NCBI RefSeq assembly: GCF_040907265.1
Contig: NZ_JBFOHP010000002.1
Span: 6,696,001 to 6,760,000, forward strand
DNA: 64,000 nucleotides
DNA from: Streptomyces sclerotialus
Lineage (GTDB): Bacteria > Actinomycetota > Actinomycetes > Streptomycetales > Streptomycetaceae
Direction: 5' to 3'
The notes under the pieces were generated by a model that saw only the letters and a program-made list of their open reading frames with translations, ran no database searches and was not told the DNA's origin. The position numbers were made by a program, and so were the translations under genes. Shown here one piece after another: positions 34,716-43,399 of the stretch; position 1 is the first letter of the stretch, and the number at the start of each line of letters is the position of its first letter.

Positions 34716-35743
34716 ACACCTCCGAAGGACACGCCCTCCCGGCCGAGGCGGGCTCCGCACCGCCGGGCCCGGCCGTGCCGCCCGCCAAGGAAGCACCGGG
34801 CACCCGCGCCCGGCGCCGTCCCGACATCCGCAACCTCTCGCTGCTCGGCGTGCTCGCCGCGCTCGTCCTGGTCGGCGCGCTCACCAAGCCCGAGCAGTTC
34901 CTGAGCGTGCAGAACCTCCAACTCGTGCTCACCCAGGCATCCGTGATCGGTGTCGTCACCGTCGGTGTCACCTTCGTCATCATCGGCGGCGGCATCGACC
35001 TGTCGGTCGGCGCGATGGTCGCGCTCGCCACCGTCTGGGCGACGACCGTGGCCACCCAGCAGTTCGGGCTCAGCGGCATCCTGCTGTGCGCGCTGTGCGT
35101 GGGCCTGGGCTGCGGGCTGGTCAACGGCCTGCTGGTGTCGCTCGGCGGGATCGTGCCCTTCATCGCCACCCTCGCCATGCTGGCCTCGGCCCGCGGCCTG
35201 GCACTCCAGATCAGCGACGGCCGCACCCAGGTCGTGTCCGTCGACCCGGTGCTCGCGCTGGGCCGCCGGGACGCGTACCTGCTCGGCATCCCGCCCATCG
35301 TGCTGGTCTTCGCCGTCGTCACCGTCATCGGCTGGCTGCTGCTGAACCGTACGACCTTCGGGCGGCGCACCGTCGCGGTCGGCGGCAACCCCGAGGCCGC
35401 CCGGCTGGCCGGCATCGACGTACGCCGCCAGCGGCTGCTGCTCTACCTGCTGTCCGGACTGTGCTGCGGCATCGCGGCGTTCCTGCTGATCGTGCTGACC
35501 GGCTCCGGACAGAACACCAACGGAAACCTCTACGAGCTCGACGCCATCGCCGCGGCCATCATCGGCGGCACCCTGCTCAGCGGCGGCCGCGGCACCATCA
35601 CCGGCTCCGTCCTGGGCGTCCTCGTCTTCACCACCATCACCAACCTCTTCGCCCTGAACAACCTGGAGACCGCCGTCCAGCAGATCGCCAAGGGCGCCAT
35701 CATCGTCGCCGCCGTACTGGTACAGAAGGGCCGCACGCCATGA
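34712..35743 (+). CDS. sugar ABC transporter permease (RbsC-type)
   Basis: A 343-residue membrane permease with eight to ten helices. Signature segments: VTFVIIGGGIDLSVGAMVAL and GLVNGLLVSLGGIVPFIATLAMLASARG (family EAA-like region), RRTVAVGGNPEAARLAGID, then ELDAIAAAIIGGTLLSGGRG near the end. Starts with GTG overlapping the ATPase stop, and its own stop is overlapped by the binding-protein start, so the three subunits are translationally coupled. The first ~45 residues are a cytoplasmic Pro/Ala-rich lead. Confidence 0.93.
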   Translation: MNTSEGHALPAEAGSAPPGPAVPPAKEAPGTRARRRPDIRNLSLLGVLAALVLVGALTKPEQFLSVQNLQLVLTQASVIGVVTVGVTFVIIGGGIDLSVGAMVALATVWATTVATQQFGLSGILLCALCVGLGCGLVNGLLVSLGGIVPFIATLAMLASARGLALQISDGRTQVVSVDPVLALGRRDAYLLGIPPIVLVFAVVTVIGWLLLNRTTFGRRTVAVGGNPEAARLAGIDVRRQRLLLYLLSGLCCGIAAFLLIVLTGSGQNTNGNLYELDAIAAAIIGGTLLSGGRGTITGSVLGVLVFTTITNLFALNNLETAVQQIAKGAIIVAAVLVQKGRTP

Positions 35744-36804
35744 CCGAGCACACCCCACGGATTCCCGGAACCAGCCGCAGGAACATGCTCTTCGGCGCCG
35801 CCGCCGTCTCCGCGGGCGCCTTCCTCACCGCCTGCACCAGCAACGAGAACAACGCCTCGGCCGGCACAGGCAAGCAGCAGCAGGCCGGCGGGGTCGACGA
35901 CAAGCCCGGCAAGAAGGTCACCATCGGCTTCGCCGGACCGCAGGCCGACCACGGCTGGCTGAACGCGATCAACCAGAACGCCAAGGACCGTGCGAAGCAG
36001 TACGAGGACGTCACCCTGGAGATCACCGAGGGGTCGAACGACACAGCGCAGCAGATCGGGCAGATCGAGACCCTGATCAACAAGAAGGTCGACGTGCTGG
36101 TCGTCCTGCCCGCCGACGGCAAGGCGCTCACCCAGGTAGGGCTGAAGGCCATGCGGGCCGGCATCCCCGTCGTCAACCTCGACCGGGTCTTCGCCTCCCA
36201 GCAGGCCTACCGCTGCTGGGTCGGCGGCGACAACTACGGCATGGGCCTCAATGCCGGGCACTACATCGGCGAGCAGCTCAAGGACAAGAAGAACGCCAAG
36301 GTCGTCGAGCTGGCCGGGATCGACAACCTGGAACTGACCCGGCAGCGCACCCAGGGCTTCGACGACGCGCTGAAGAACTACCCCAACATCAAGAAGGTGG
36401 GGCGGCAGGCCGCCGAGTTCACCGTCGAGTCCGGCCAGTCCAAGATGGCCGGGCTGCTCCAGGCGCACCCCGACTTCGACGCCCTGTGGAACCACGACGA
36501 CGACCAGGGCGTGGGCGCCGAGCGGGCCATCGAACAGGCGGGCCGCGACGGCTTCCTCATGGTCGGCGGCGCCGGCTCCCGCAAGGTCATGGACACCATC
36601 AAGGCGGACAACTCCGTCCTGAAGGCCACCGTGCTCTACCCGCCCACCATGTCCGCCTCCGCCATCGACCTGGCCCGCGCGCTCGGCCAGGGCAAGGGCA
36701 TCGGCGGCATGGCCGAGCTGGAGATCCCCGCCTCCATCACCCTGTACTCCGCCGTCGTCACCAAGGACAACGTCGACGACTACCTCCCGACCGGCTTCAA
36801 CTGA
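35740..36804 (+). CDS. sugar ABC transporter substrate-binding lipoprotein (ribose-type PBP)
   Basis: A 354-residue periplasmic-binding-protein type I fold, anchored as a lipoprotein. The signal combines a twin-arginine-like start (TSRRNMLFG) with a lipobox L-T-A-C near residue 31. The mature domain: KVTIGFAGPQADHGWLNAINQ, VDVLVVLPADGKALTQ, MRAGIPVVNLDRVF, and WNHDDDQGVGAERAIEQAGR are typical of sugar-binding proteins. The PBP resembles ribose/xylose/inositol-type receptors; the precise ligand is unclear. Second-largest neighbour context: dehydrogenase and isomerase genes follow. Confidence 0.92.
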   Translation: MTEHTPRIPGTSRRNMLFGAAAVSAGAFLTACTSNENNASAGTGKQQQAGGVDDKPGKKVTIGFAGPQADHGWLNAINQNAKDRAKQYEDVTLEITEGSNDTAQQIGQIETLINKKVDVLVVLPADGKALTQVGLKAMRAGIPVVNLDRVFASQQAYRCWVGGDNYGMGLNAGHYIGEQLKDKKNAKVVELAGIDNLELTRQRTQGFDDALKNYPNIKKVGRQAAEFTVESGQSKMAGLLQAHPDFDALWNHDDDQGVGAERAIEQAGRDGFLMVGGAGSRKVMDTIKADNSVLKATVLYPPTMSASAIDLARALGQGKGIGGMAELEIPASITLYSAVVTKDNVDDYLPTGFN

Positions 36805-36884
36805 CACGGAGCGCCCCGCCGGAGCCTCGTGAGCCCGGCCGCGCCCCGTACCCCCACACCTGACCACCACCGATGAGGTGATGC

Positions 36885-38057
36885 ATGGACGACAACGCGA
36901 AGGACCCCACCTCCGACGGCCGCCCCGCGCTGGGGATCGGCATGGTCGGCTACGCCTTCATGGGCGCGGCGCACTCCCAGGGCTGGCGCACCGTCGCCCG
37001 CGCCTTCGACCTGCCGCTCCGCCCGGCCATGAACGCCGTCTGCGGCCGGGACGCCGGTGCCGTACGCGCCGCCGCCGACCGCCTCGGCTGGGGCGCGGCG
37101 GAGACCGACTGGCGGGCCCTGATCGCCCGCGACGACGTCGACCTGGTCGACATCTGCACACCCGGCGACAGCCACGCCGAGATCGCCGTCGCGGCCCTCG
37201 AAGCCGGCAAGCACGTGCTGTGCGAGAAGCCGCTGGCCAACACGGTCGCGGAGGCGGAGGCCATGGTGGCGGCGGCCGAGACGGCGCGGGCCCGCGGCCG
37301 GATCGCCATGACCGGCTTCAACTACCGCCGTACGCCGGCCACCGCGCTCGCCCGCCGGTTCGTGGCGGAGGGCCGGATCGGCCGGCTGCGCCACCTGCGC
37401 GCGACGTACCTCCAGGACTGGCTGGTCGACGAGCAGGCACCGATGACCTGGCGGCTGCGCAAGGACAGCGCCGGTTCCGGCGCCCTGGGCGACCTCGGCG
37501 CCCACATCGTCGACCTCGCGCAGCATCTGGCGGGGGAGCCGCTGACGGGCGTCTCGGCCGTCACCGAGACGTTCGTACGGCACCGGCCGCTGCCCTCGGG
37601 CGGTACGGACGAGGTGACCGTGGACGACGCGGCGCTGTTCACCGGCCGCTTCGCCTCGGGTGCGCTGGGGTCCTTCGAGGCCAGCCGGGTCGCCGCCGGA
37701 CGAAAGAACTCGCTCCGCATCGAGATGAACGGCGACCGCGGCTCGCTCTCCTTCGACCTGGAACGCCTCAACGAGCTGTCCTTCCACGACCACACCGAAC
37801 CGTCCGTCGCGGCCGGCTTCCGCCGCATCCTGGTCACCGAGCCGGACCACCCGTACCTGGAGGGCTGGTGGCCGCCGGGCCACGGCCTCGGGTACGAGCA
37901 CACCTTCGTGCACCAGGCCCGCGACCTGGTGCATGCCATCGCCGCCGGTACCGACCCCGCGCCCACCTTCGCCGACGGGCTGCGTGTGCAGCGCGTACTG
38001 GCAGCGGTGGAGGAGAGCGCCGCGAAGAACTGCGTCTACACCCCCGTATCGGCCTGA
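36885..38057 (+). CDS. Gfo/Idh/MocA family oxidoreductase
   Basis: A 390-residue NAD(P)-dependent sugar/cyclitol dehydrogenase. Rossmann motif [17 protein letters not shown] at ~18-34, the catalytic-lysine motif CEKPLAN at about 110-116, and [13 protein letters not shown] in the C-terminal dimer/β-sheet domain. Family members oxidise inositol, glucose-type sugars, or glycosides, often at C-3. Ribosome binding GAGGTGATGC precedes ATG. Placed between the importer and a TIM-barrel isomerase, so it should act on the imported sugar. Confidence 0.92.
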   Translation: MDDNAKDPTSDGRPALGIGMVGYAFMGAAHSQGWRTVARAFDLPLRPAMNAVCGRDAGAVRAAADRLGWGAAETDWRALIARDDVDLVDICTPGDSHAEIAVAALEAGKHVLCEKPLANTVAEAEAMVAAAETARARGRIAMTGFNYRRTPATALARRFVAEGRIGRLRHLRATYLQDWLVDEQAPMTWRLRKDSAGSGALGDLGAHIVDLAQHLAGEPLTGVSAVTETFVRHRPLPSGGTDEVTVDDAALFTGRFASGALGSFEASRVAAGRKNSLRIEMNGDRGSLSFDLERLNELSFHDHTEPSVAAGFRRILVTEPDHPYLEGWWPPGHGLGYEHTFVHQARDLVHAIAAGTDPAPTFADGLRVQRVLAAVEESAAKNCVYTPVSA

Positions 38058-38071
38058 GGAGGTCCCGTACC

Positions 38072-39079
38072 GTGCCACGCCAGTTCACTCTCTTCACCGG
38101 TCAGTGGGCAGACCTCCCTCTGGAGGAGGTCTGCCGCATGGCTCGCGACTTCGGCTACGACGGGCTGGAACTCGCCTGCTGGGGCGACCACTTCGAGGTC
38201 GACAAGGCGCTCGCCGACCCCGCCTATCTCGACTCGCGCCACGCGCTGCTCGACAAGTACGGCCTCAAGTGCTGGGCGATCTCCAACCACCTGGTCGGCC
38301 AGGCGGTCTGCGACGCCATCATCGACGAGCGCCACGAGGCGATCCTGCCCGCCCGCATCTGGGGCGACGGCGAGGCCGAGGGCGTACGGCAGCGCGCCGC
38401 CGCCGAGATCAAGGACACGGCGCGCGCGGCCGCCGCGTTCGGCGTCGACACCGTCATCGGCTTCACCGGCTCGTCGATCTGGCACCTGGTCGCCATGTTC
38501 CCGCCGGCCCCCGAGGCGATGATCGAGCGCGGCTACGAGGACTTCGCCACGCGCTGGAACCCCATCCTCGACGTCTTCGACGCCGAAGGCGTCCGCTTCG
38601 CCCACGAGGTCCACCCGAGCGAGATCGCGTACGACTACTGGACCACCCACCGGGCCCTGGAAGCCGTCGGCCACCGGCCCGCCTTCGGCCTCAACTTCGA
38701 CCCCTCCCACTTCGTGTGGCAGGACCTGGACCCGGTCGCCTTCCTCTGGGACTTCCGCGACCGGATCTACCACGTCGACTGCAAGGAGGCCAGGAAGCGC
38801 CTGGACGGCCGCAACGGCCGGCTCGGCTCCCATCTCCCCTGGGGCGACCCGCGGCGCGGCTGGGACTTCGTCTCGGCCGGGCACGGCGACGTCCCGTGGG
38901 AGGACTGCTTCCGGATGCTGCGCTCGATCGGCTACGACGGGCCGGTGTCGGTGGAGTGGGAGGACGCGGGCATGGACCGCCGGCAGGGCGCTCCCGAGGC
39001 GCTGACCAGGCTCAAGGCGTACGACTACGAGCCGCCGACGGCGTCGTTCGACGCGGCGTTCGGCAGCTCGGACAGCTGA
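38072..39079 (+). CDS. sugar phosphate isomerase/epimerase (xylose isomerase-like TIM barrel)
   Basis: A 335-residue AP-endonuclease-2/xylose-isomerase-like TIM barrel. GTG at 38072 follows GAGGAGG. Metal-binding residues of this family are visible: Glu in [13 protein letters not shown], Asp/His in [13 protein letters not shown], His/Asp in [11 protein letters not shown], and Glu in [11 protein letters not shown]. Begins [33 protein letters not shown]. It follows the dehydrogenase by 14 bases, a pairing common in inositol and keto-sugar pathways, where it isomerises or cleaves the keto product. Confidence 0.92.
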   Translation: MPRQFTLFTGQWADLPLEEVCRMARDFGYDGLELACWGDHFEVDKALADPAYLDSRHALLDKYGLKCWAISNHLVGQAVCDAIIDERHEAILPARIWGDGEAEGVRQRAAAEIKDTARAAAAFGVDTVIGFTGSSIWHLVAMFPPAPEAMIERGYEDFATRWNPILDVFDAEGVRFAHEVHPSEIAYDYWTTHRALEAVGHRPAFGLNFDPSHFVWQDLDPVAFLWDFRDRIYHVDCKEARKRLDGRNGRLGSHLPWGDPRRGWDFVSAGHGDVPWEDCFRMLRSIGYDGPVSVEWEDAGMDRRQGAPEALTRLKAYDYEPPTASFDAAFGSSDS

Positions 39080-39090
39080 CAGCTCGCCCT

Positions 39091-39121
39091 TCTTTGTCCT
39101 TCTGCGGGCAGAAGTACGTAC
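39091..39121 (+). promoter_or_regulatory. operator-like element before the sugar dehydrogenase gene
   Basis: CTTTGTCCT at 39092 is shared with the palindrome before the ROK gene; it runs into a perfect 7-base inverted repeat CTTCTGC-GG-GCAGAAG (39099-39114) and the palindrome GTACGTAC (39114-39121). In both places the block ends in a CGTAC motif. Confidence 0.45.
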
Positions 39122-39177
39122 CAGCGACTGCAAAGGTCTATCCGTAGCGAGCCGATGCGACTACCTTCGCCTCTTGT

Positions 39178-39197
39178 GTCACGTACACGTACATGAC
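39178..39197 (+). promoter_or_regulatory. 20-base imperfect palindrome
   Basis: GTCAcGTACacGTACaTGAC, 16 of 20 positions symmetrical, about 70 bases upstream of the secreted dehydrogenase start. A candidate second operator or activator site. Confidence 0.4.
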
Positions 39198-39268
39198 GGC
39201 TCGCACAGCGCACTGAACTCCCCAGCACCGCCCACCGCACGGCAATCGACCCGCCCGGGAGGCACCGC

Positions 39269-41722
39269 GTGCACAGAAGACGTCTCAGAATCCGCTCCGC
39301 ACTCGCACTCTTCGCCGGCGGCCTGCTCGCAGCCGGCTCGCTCTCGCTCGGCAGCACCCCCTCGGTCGCCGCCCCGGCCGCCGACGCGGCCCCGCTCGCC
39401 GAGGACTTCCAGCAGGTCACCCTCGCCAAGGGTGCGGCGGAGGTGGGCGAGCCCATGTCGCTCGCCGTCCTCCCCGACCGCTCCGTCCTGCACACCTCCC
39501 GCGACGGCACGCTCCGGCTGACCAACGCCGCCGGTGACACCAAGGTCGCCGGCAAGCTGCCCGTCTACACCCACGACGAAGAGGGCCTCCAGGGCGTCGG
39601 CGTCGACCCCGGCTTCAAGGACAACCGCTTCATCTACCTCTTCTACGCGCCCCCGCTGGACACCCCCGCGGGCGACGCGCCGGACAACGGCACCGCCGCC
39701 GACTTCGCCAAGTTCGACGGCGTGAACCGTCTCTCCCGCTTCGTCCTGAAGGCCGACGGCACGCTGGACACCGCCAGCGAGAAGAAGATCCTGGAGGTCG
39801 CCACCTCCCGCGGCACCTGCTGCCACGTCGGCGGCGACATCGACTTCGACGCGCAGGGCAACCTCTACCTCTCCACCGGCGACGACTCCAACCCGTTCTC
39901 CTCCGACGGCTACACGCCCATCGACGAGCGCGCCGACCGCAACCCCGCGTACGACGCCCAGCGCAGCTCCGGCAACACCAACGACCTGCGCGGCAAGATC
40001 CTGCGCATCAAGGTCAACGCCGACGGCTCGTACGACATCCCCGAGGGCAACCTCTTCGCGCCCGGCACCGAGAAGACCCGGCCAGAGATCTACGCCATGG
40101 GCTTCCGCAACCCCTTCCGGATGAGCGTCGACAAGACCACCGGCATCGTCTACGTCGGCGACTACGGTCCCGACGCTGGCGCCGCCAGCCCCACCCGCGG
40201 CCCGGCCGGCCAGGTCGAGTTCGCCCGTGTCACCAAGGCCGGCAACTACGGCTGGCCGTACTGCACCGGCGACAACGACGCCTACGTCGACTACGACTTC
40301 GCCACCGGCACCTCCGGCGAGCCCTTCGACTGCGCCGCGCCCAAGAACACCTCGCCGCACAACACCGGCCTGACCGACCTGCCCCCGGCCCAGCCCGCCT
40401 GGATCCCGTACGACAACGACTCCGTACCGGAGTTCGGCAGCGGCTCGGAGTCCCCGATGGCCGGCCCGGTCTACCGCTACGACGCCGCGTCGGACTCCAA
40501 GGTGAAGTTCCCCGAGTCCTACGACGGTGACTTCTTCGCCGGGGAGTTCGGCCGGCAGTGGATCAAGCGGATCGAGCAGGACGCCGACGGCAAGGTCCAG
40601 TCGATCAACCCGGTCCCCTGGAGCGGCACCCAGATCATGGACATGTCCTTCGGCCCGGACGGCGCGCTGTACGTGCTGGACTACGGGCTGAGCTGGTTCG
40701 GCGGCGACGAGCACTCCGCGCTGTACCGCATCGAGAACGCCACCGACGGCCACTCGCCGGTCGCCGAGGCGAAGGTCGACCGCACCTCGGGCCAGGCGCC
40801 CCTGAAGGCGAAGTTCAGCGCGACCGCCACCGACCAGGACGGTGACGCGCTCACCTACGCCTGGGACTTCGGCGACGGCGCCACCTCCACGGCGCAGAAC
40901 CCCGCCCACACGTACAAGAAGAACGGCACCTACACGGCGACCGTCACCGCCAAGGACTCCTCCGGCCGCACCGGCTCGGCCAGCGTCCACCTGACCGTCG
41001 GCAACACCGCCCCCAAGGTCACGCTCGAACTCCCCGGTGACGGACAGCTCTTCACCTTCGGCGACAAGGTGCCCTTCAAGGTCAAGGTCACCGACCCCGA
41101 GGACGGGCAGATCGACTGCTCCAAGGTCACCGTCACCCACATCCTCGGCCACGACAACCACGGCCACGCCGTGACCTCGGCCAACGGCTGCGAGGGCACC
41201 ATCCAGACGCTGGCCGACGGCGAGCACGACCCCAACGCCAACATCTTCGGTGTCTTCGACGCCGAGTACACCGACAAGGGCGCGAACGGCCAGCCCGCGC
41301 TGACCACTCACGACCAGAACGTCACCCAGCCCAAGCACCGCCAGGCCGAGCACTTCAAGACGTCCAAGGGCGTCAAGGCGGTCGACCACACGCCGGCACA
41401 CGGCGGCAAGACCGTCGGTGACATCCACAACGGCGACTGGATCGGCTTCACCCCCTACATCGTCTCCAACGCCACCGAGCTGACCGCGCGGGTCGCCTCG
41501 GCCGGCGCCGGCGGCACGCTGGAGGTCCGCAGCGGCAAGCCCGACGGCAGGCTGCTCGGCACCGCCAAGGTGCCGGTGACCGGCGGCTGGGAGACGTACA
41601 CCGACGTCAGCACCGCCATCGCCAAGCCGCCCGCCGGGACGACGACGCTCTACCTCGTCTTCAAGGGCAGCAGCACGGGAGCGCTGTACGACGTGGACGA
41701 CTTCGAGATCACGACGAAGTAG
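39269..41722 (+). CDS. secreted glucose/sorbosone dehydrogenase-like protein with PKD and carbohydrate-binding domains
   Basis: An 817-residue secreted multidomain protein. Signal peptide to about residue 35 (RIRSALALFAGGLLAAGSLSL...AAPA). A GSDH-type quinoprotein β-propeller spans ~45-480 (SLAVLPDRSVLHTSRDG; GLQGVGVDPGFKDN; GGDIDFDAQGNLYLSTGDD; PEIYAMGFRNPFRMS; SFGPDGALYVLDYG). A PKD domain follows (~490-575; YAWDFGDGATSTAQNPAHTY), then a linker and a CBM6-like domain (~690-815; GDWIGFTPYIV; YLVFKGSSTGALYDVDDFEI). GTG start with GGGAGG. It probably oxidises sugar at the cell surface with PQQ or a haem acceptor. Confidence 0.9.
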   Translation: MHRRRLRIRSALALFAGGLLAAGSLSLGSTPSVAAPAADAAPLAEDFQQVTLAKGAAEVGEPMSLAVLPDRSVLHTSRDGTLRLTNAAGDTKVAGKLPVYTHDEEGLQGVGVDPGFKDNRFIYLFYAPPLDTPAGDAPDNGTAADFAKFDGVNRLSRFVLKADGTLDTASEKKILEVATSRGTCCHVGGDIDFDAQGNLYLSTGDDSNPFSSDGYTPIDERADRNPAYDAQRSSGNTNDLRGKILRIKVNADGSYDIPEGNLFAPGTEKTRPEIYAMGFRNPFRMSVDKTTGIVYVGDYGPDAGAASPTRGPAGQVEFARVTKAGNYGWPYCTGDNDAYVDYDFATGTSGEPFDCAAPKNTSPHNTGLTDLPPAQPAWIPYDNDSVPEFGSGSESPMAGPVYRYDAASDSKVKFPESYDGDFFAGEFGRQWIKRIEQDADGKVQSINPVPWSGTQIMDMSFGPDGALYVLDYGLSWFGGDEHSALYRIENATDGHSPVAEAKVDRTSGQAPLKAKFSATATDQDGDALTYAWDFGDGATSTAQNPAHTYKKNGTYTATVTAKDSSGRTGSASVHLTVGNTAPKVTLELPGDGQLFTFGDKVPFKVKVTDPEDGQIDCSKVTVTHILGHDNHGHAVTSANGCEGTIQTLADGEHDPNANIFGVFDAEYTDKGANGQPALTTHDQNVTQPKHRQAEHFKTSKGVKAVDHTPAHGGKTVGDIHNGDWIGFTPYIVSNATELTARVASAGAGGTLEVRSGKPDGRLLGTAKVPVTGGWETYTDVSTAIAKPPAGTTTLYLVFKGSSTGALYDVDDFEITTK

Positions 41723-41731
41723 CGCACGACC

Positions 41732-41789
41732 GGTGAGGGGCGGGCGGACCACCCGTAGGGCGGACCACCCGTAGCGTCCGCCCCTCACC
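41732..41789 (+). terminator. terminator after the dehydrogenase gene
   Basis: Perfect 12-base arms GGTGAGGGGCGG (41732-41743) and the complement (41778-41789), with a duplicated CGGACCACCCGTAG inside the 34-base loop, ten bases after the stop. Confidence 0.55.
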
Positions 41790-41793
41790 CGAT

Positions 41794-41840
41794 CACACCC
41801 GCTCAGCGGCCTTTCACCTGAACACACCCGCTCAGCGGCC
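41794..41840 (+). repeat. 18-base direct repeat in the intergenic region
   Basis: CACACCCGCTCAGCGGCC occurs at 41794-41811 and 41823-41840, 29 bases apart. It lies just before the ThuA-DUF1080 gene and may be regulatory or a duplicated piece of DNA. Confidence 0.7.
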
Positions 41841-41884
41841 CCTTGCCCAGCCACCCCCCCGCCGCTGGAGGAAGGACTCCGCAC

Positions 41885-43264
41885 ATGCACCCGCACCAGT
41901 CCACCGCGAGACGGCAGGCCGTACGGCGGCTCGGCGTCACCGCTGCCGCCGCCGCGGCCCTGCTCGCCACGACGGCGCTGCCCGGCGCCGCCGCACCGCA
42001 ACCGGGCGGGACGGCGGCCGACGGCGCCCGCGTCCTGGTCTTCTCCAAGACCGCCGGCTTCCGCCACGACTCGATCCCCGAGGGCATCGCCACGGTCAAG
42101 GACCTCGGCGCGCAGCACGGCTTCGCCGTCGACGCGACGGAGAACGCCGGCGCCTTCACGCCCGGCAACCTCGCCCGGTACGACGCGGTCGTGTGGCTGT
42201 CGACCACCGGAGACGTCCTCAACGCCACCCAACAGGCCGCGTTCGAGAAGTACATCGCAGCGGGCGGCGGCTACGTAGGCGTGCACGCGGCGGCCGACAC
42301 CGAGTACGACTGGCCCTTCTACGGCGGCCTGGCCGGCGCCTACTTCCAGTCGCACCCGGCGATCCAGCCCGCCACCGTACGCGTCGAGGACCGCGCCCAC
42401 CCCGCCACCGCACACCTCGCGGCGGCCTGGGACCGCACCGACGAGTGGTACAACTACCGCACCAACCCGCGCGAGCGGGCCCACGTCCTCGCCACCCTCG
42501 ACGAGACGACGTACACCGGCGGCACGATGGGCGACGACCACCCGCTCGCCTGGTGCCAGGAGTACCGCGGCGGCCGCGCCTTCTACACCGGCGCCGGCCA
42601 CACCAAGGAGTCCTACGCCGACCCAGCTTTCCGCACCCACCTCCTCGGCGGCATCCGCTACGCCGCGGGCCTCGCCCAGGCCGACTGCCGCCCGGAGCAG
42701 GGCTACACGCCGCTCTTCGACGGTACGCGGACGAGCCTGGAGGGCTGGAAGCAGGCGGGCCCCGGCTCCTTCACCCTGAACGAGGACGACGGGACGCTCA
42801 CCTCCGACGGTGGCATGGGCATGCTCTGGTACGCCGCCAAGGAGCAGCAGGCGTACTCGGTGAAGCTGGACTGGAAGATGGCGAGCGAGTCCGGGGACGA
42901 CAACTCCGGCGTCTACGTCGGCTTCCCGGCCTCCGACGACCCCTGGTCCGCGGTGAACAAGGGCTACGAGATCCAGATCGACGCCACCGACACCCCCGAC
43001 CACACCACCGGCTCCGTCTACGGCTTCAAGGCCGCGGACATCAAGGCCAGGGACGCGGCCCTGAACCCGCCGGGGGAGTGGAACACCTACGAGATCCGCG
43101 TCCAGGGCGAACGCCTGAAGGTGTTCCTCAACGGTCGCAAGATCAACGACTTCACCAACCGCGACCCGGCACGCTCCCTCCGCCAGGGCTACCTCGGCAT
43201 CCAGAACCACGGCCCCGAGGACAAGGTCGCGTTCCGGCACATCCGGATCAAGCCGCTGGGGTGA
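41885..43264 (+). CDS. secreted ThuA domain–DUF1080 (3-keto-glycoside hydrolase type) fusion
   Basis: A 459-residue secreted protein. Signal peptide with twin Arg and Ala-rich core (AVRRLGVTAAAAAALLATTALPGAAA). The N-terminal ThuA-like domain (~50-265): VLVFSKTAGFRHDSIPEG, GGYVGVHAAADTEYDWPFYGGLAGAYFQSHP, and RAFYTGAGHTKESY. The C-terminal DUF1080/3-keto-disaccharide hydrolase domain (~275-458): YTPLFDGTRTSLEGWK, SGDDNSGVYVGFP, GYEIQIDATDTPDHTTGSVYGF, NTYEIRVQGERLKVFLNGRKINDF. ATG 41885 follows GGAGGAAGGA. It likely acts on glycoside bonds made labile by C-3 oxidation, downstream of the dehydrogenases. Confidence 0.88.
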   Translation: MHPHQSTARRQAVRRLGVTAAAAAALLATTALPGAAAPQPGGTAADGARVLVFSKTAGFRHDSIPEGIATVKDLGAQHGFAVDATENAGAFTPGNLARYDAVVWLSTTGDVLNATQQAAFEKYIAAGGGYVGVHAAADTEYDWPFYGGLAGAYFQSHPAIQPATVRVEDRAHPATAHLAAAWDRTDEWYNYRTNPRERAHVLATLDETTYTGGTMGDDHPLAWCQEYRGGRAFYTGAGHTKESYADPAFRTHLLGGIRYAAGLAQADCRPEQGYTPLFDGTRTSLEGWKQAGPGSFTLNEDDGTLTSDGGMGMLWYAAKEQQAYSVKLDWKMASESGDDNSGVYVGFPASDDPWSAVNKGYEIQIDATDTPDHTTGSVYGFKAADIKARDAALNPPGEWNTYEIRVQGERLKVFLNGRKINDFTNRDPARSLRQGYLGIQNHGPEDKVAFRHIRIKPLG

Positions 43265-43319
43265 GGAGGCGGGCTGCTGCCTGACGGCTGAGCTTCGGCC
43301 AAGGGCGGGACTTCCGACA

Positions 43320-43385
43320 GGTACGGCGCAGGTACGGCGCAGGGACGGCGTAGGTACGCGCGCAGGGACGGCGCTTCGGGCACGG
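43320..43385 (+). repeat. tandem ~12-base minisatellite before the operon
   Basis: About five imperfect copies of a 12-base unit (GGTACGGCGCA, GGGACGGCGTA and variants) lie directly upstream of the inositol-phosphate synthase-like gene, and similar GGTACGA-type units continue into its first codons. Confidence 0.7.
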
Positions 43386-43399
43386 ATGTGGGAGGGTGC

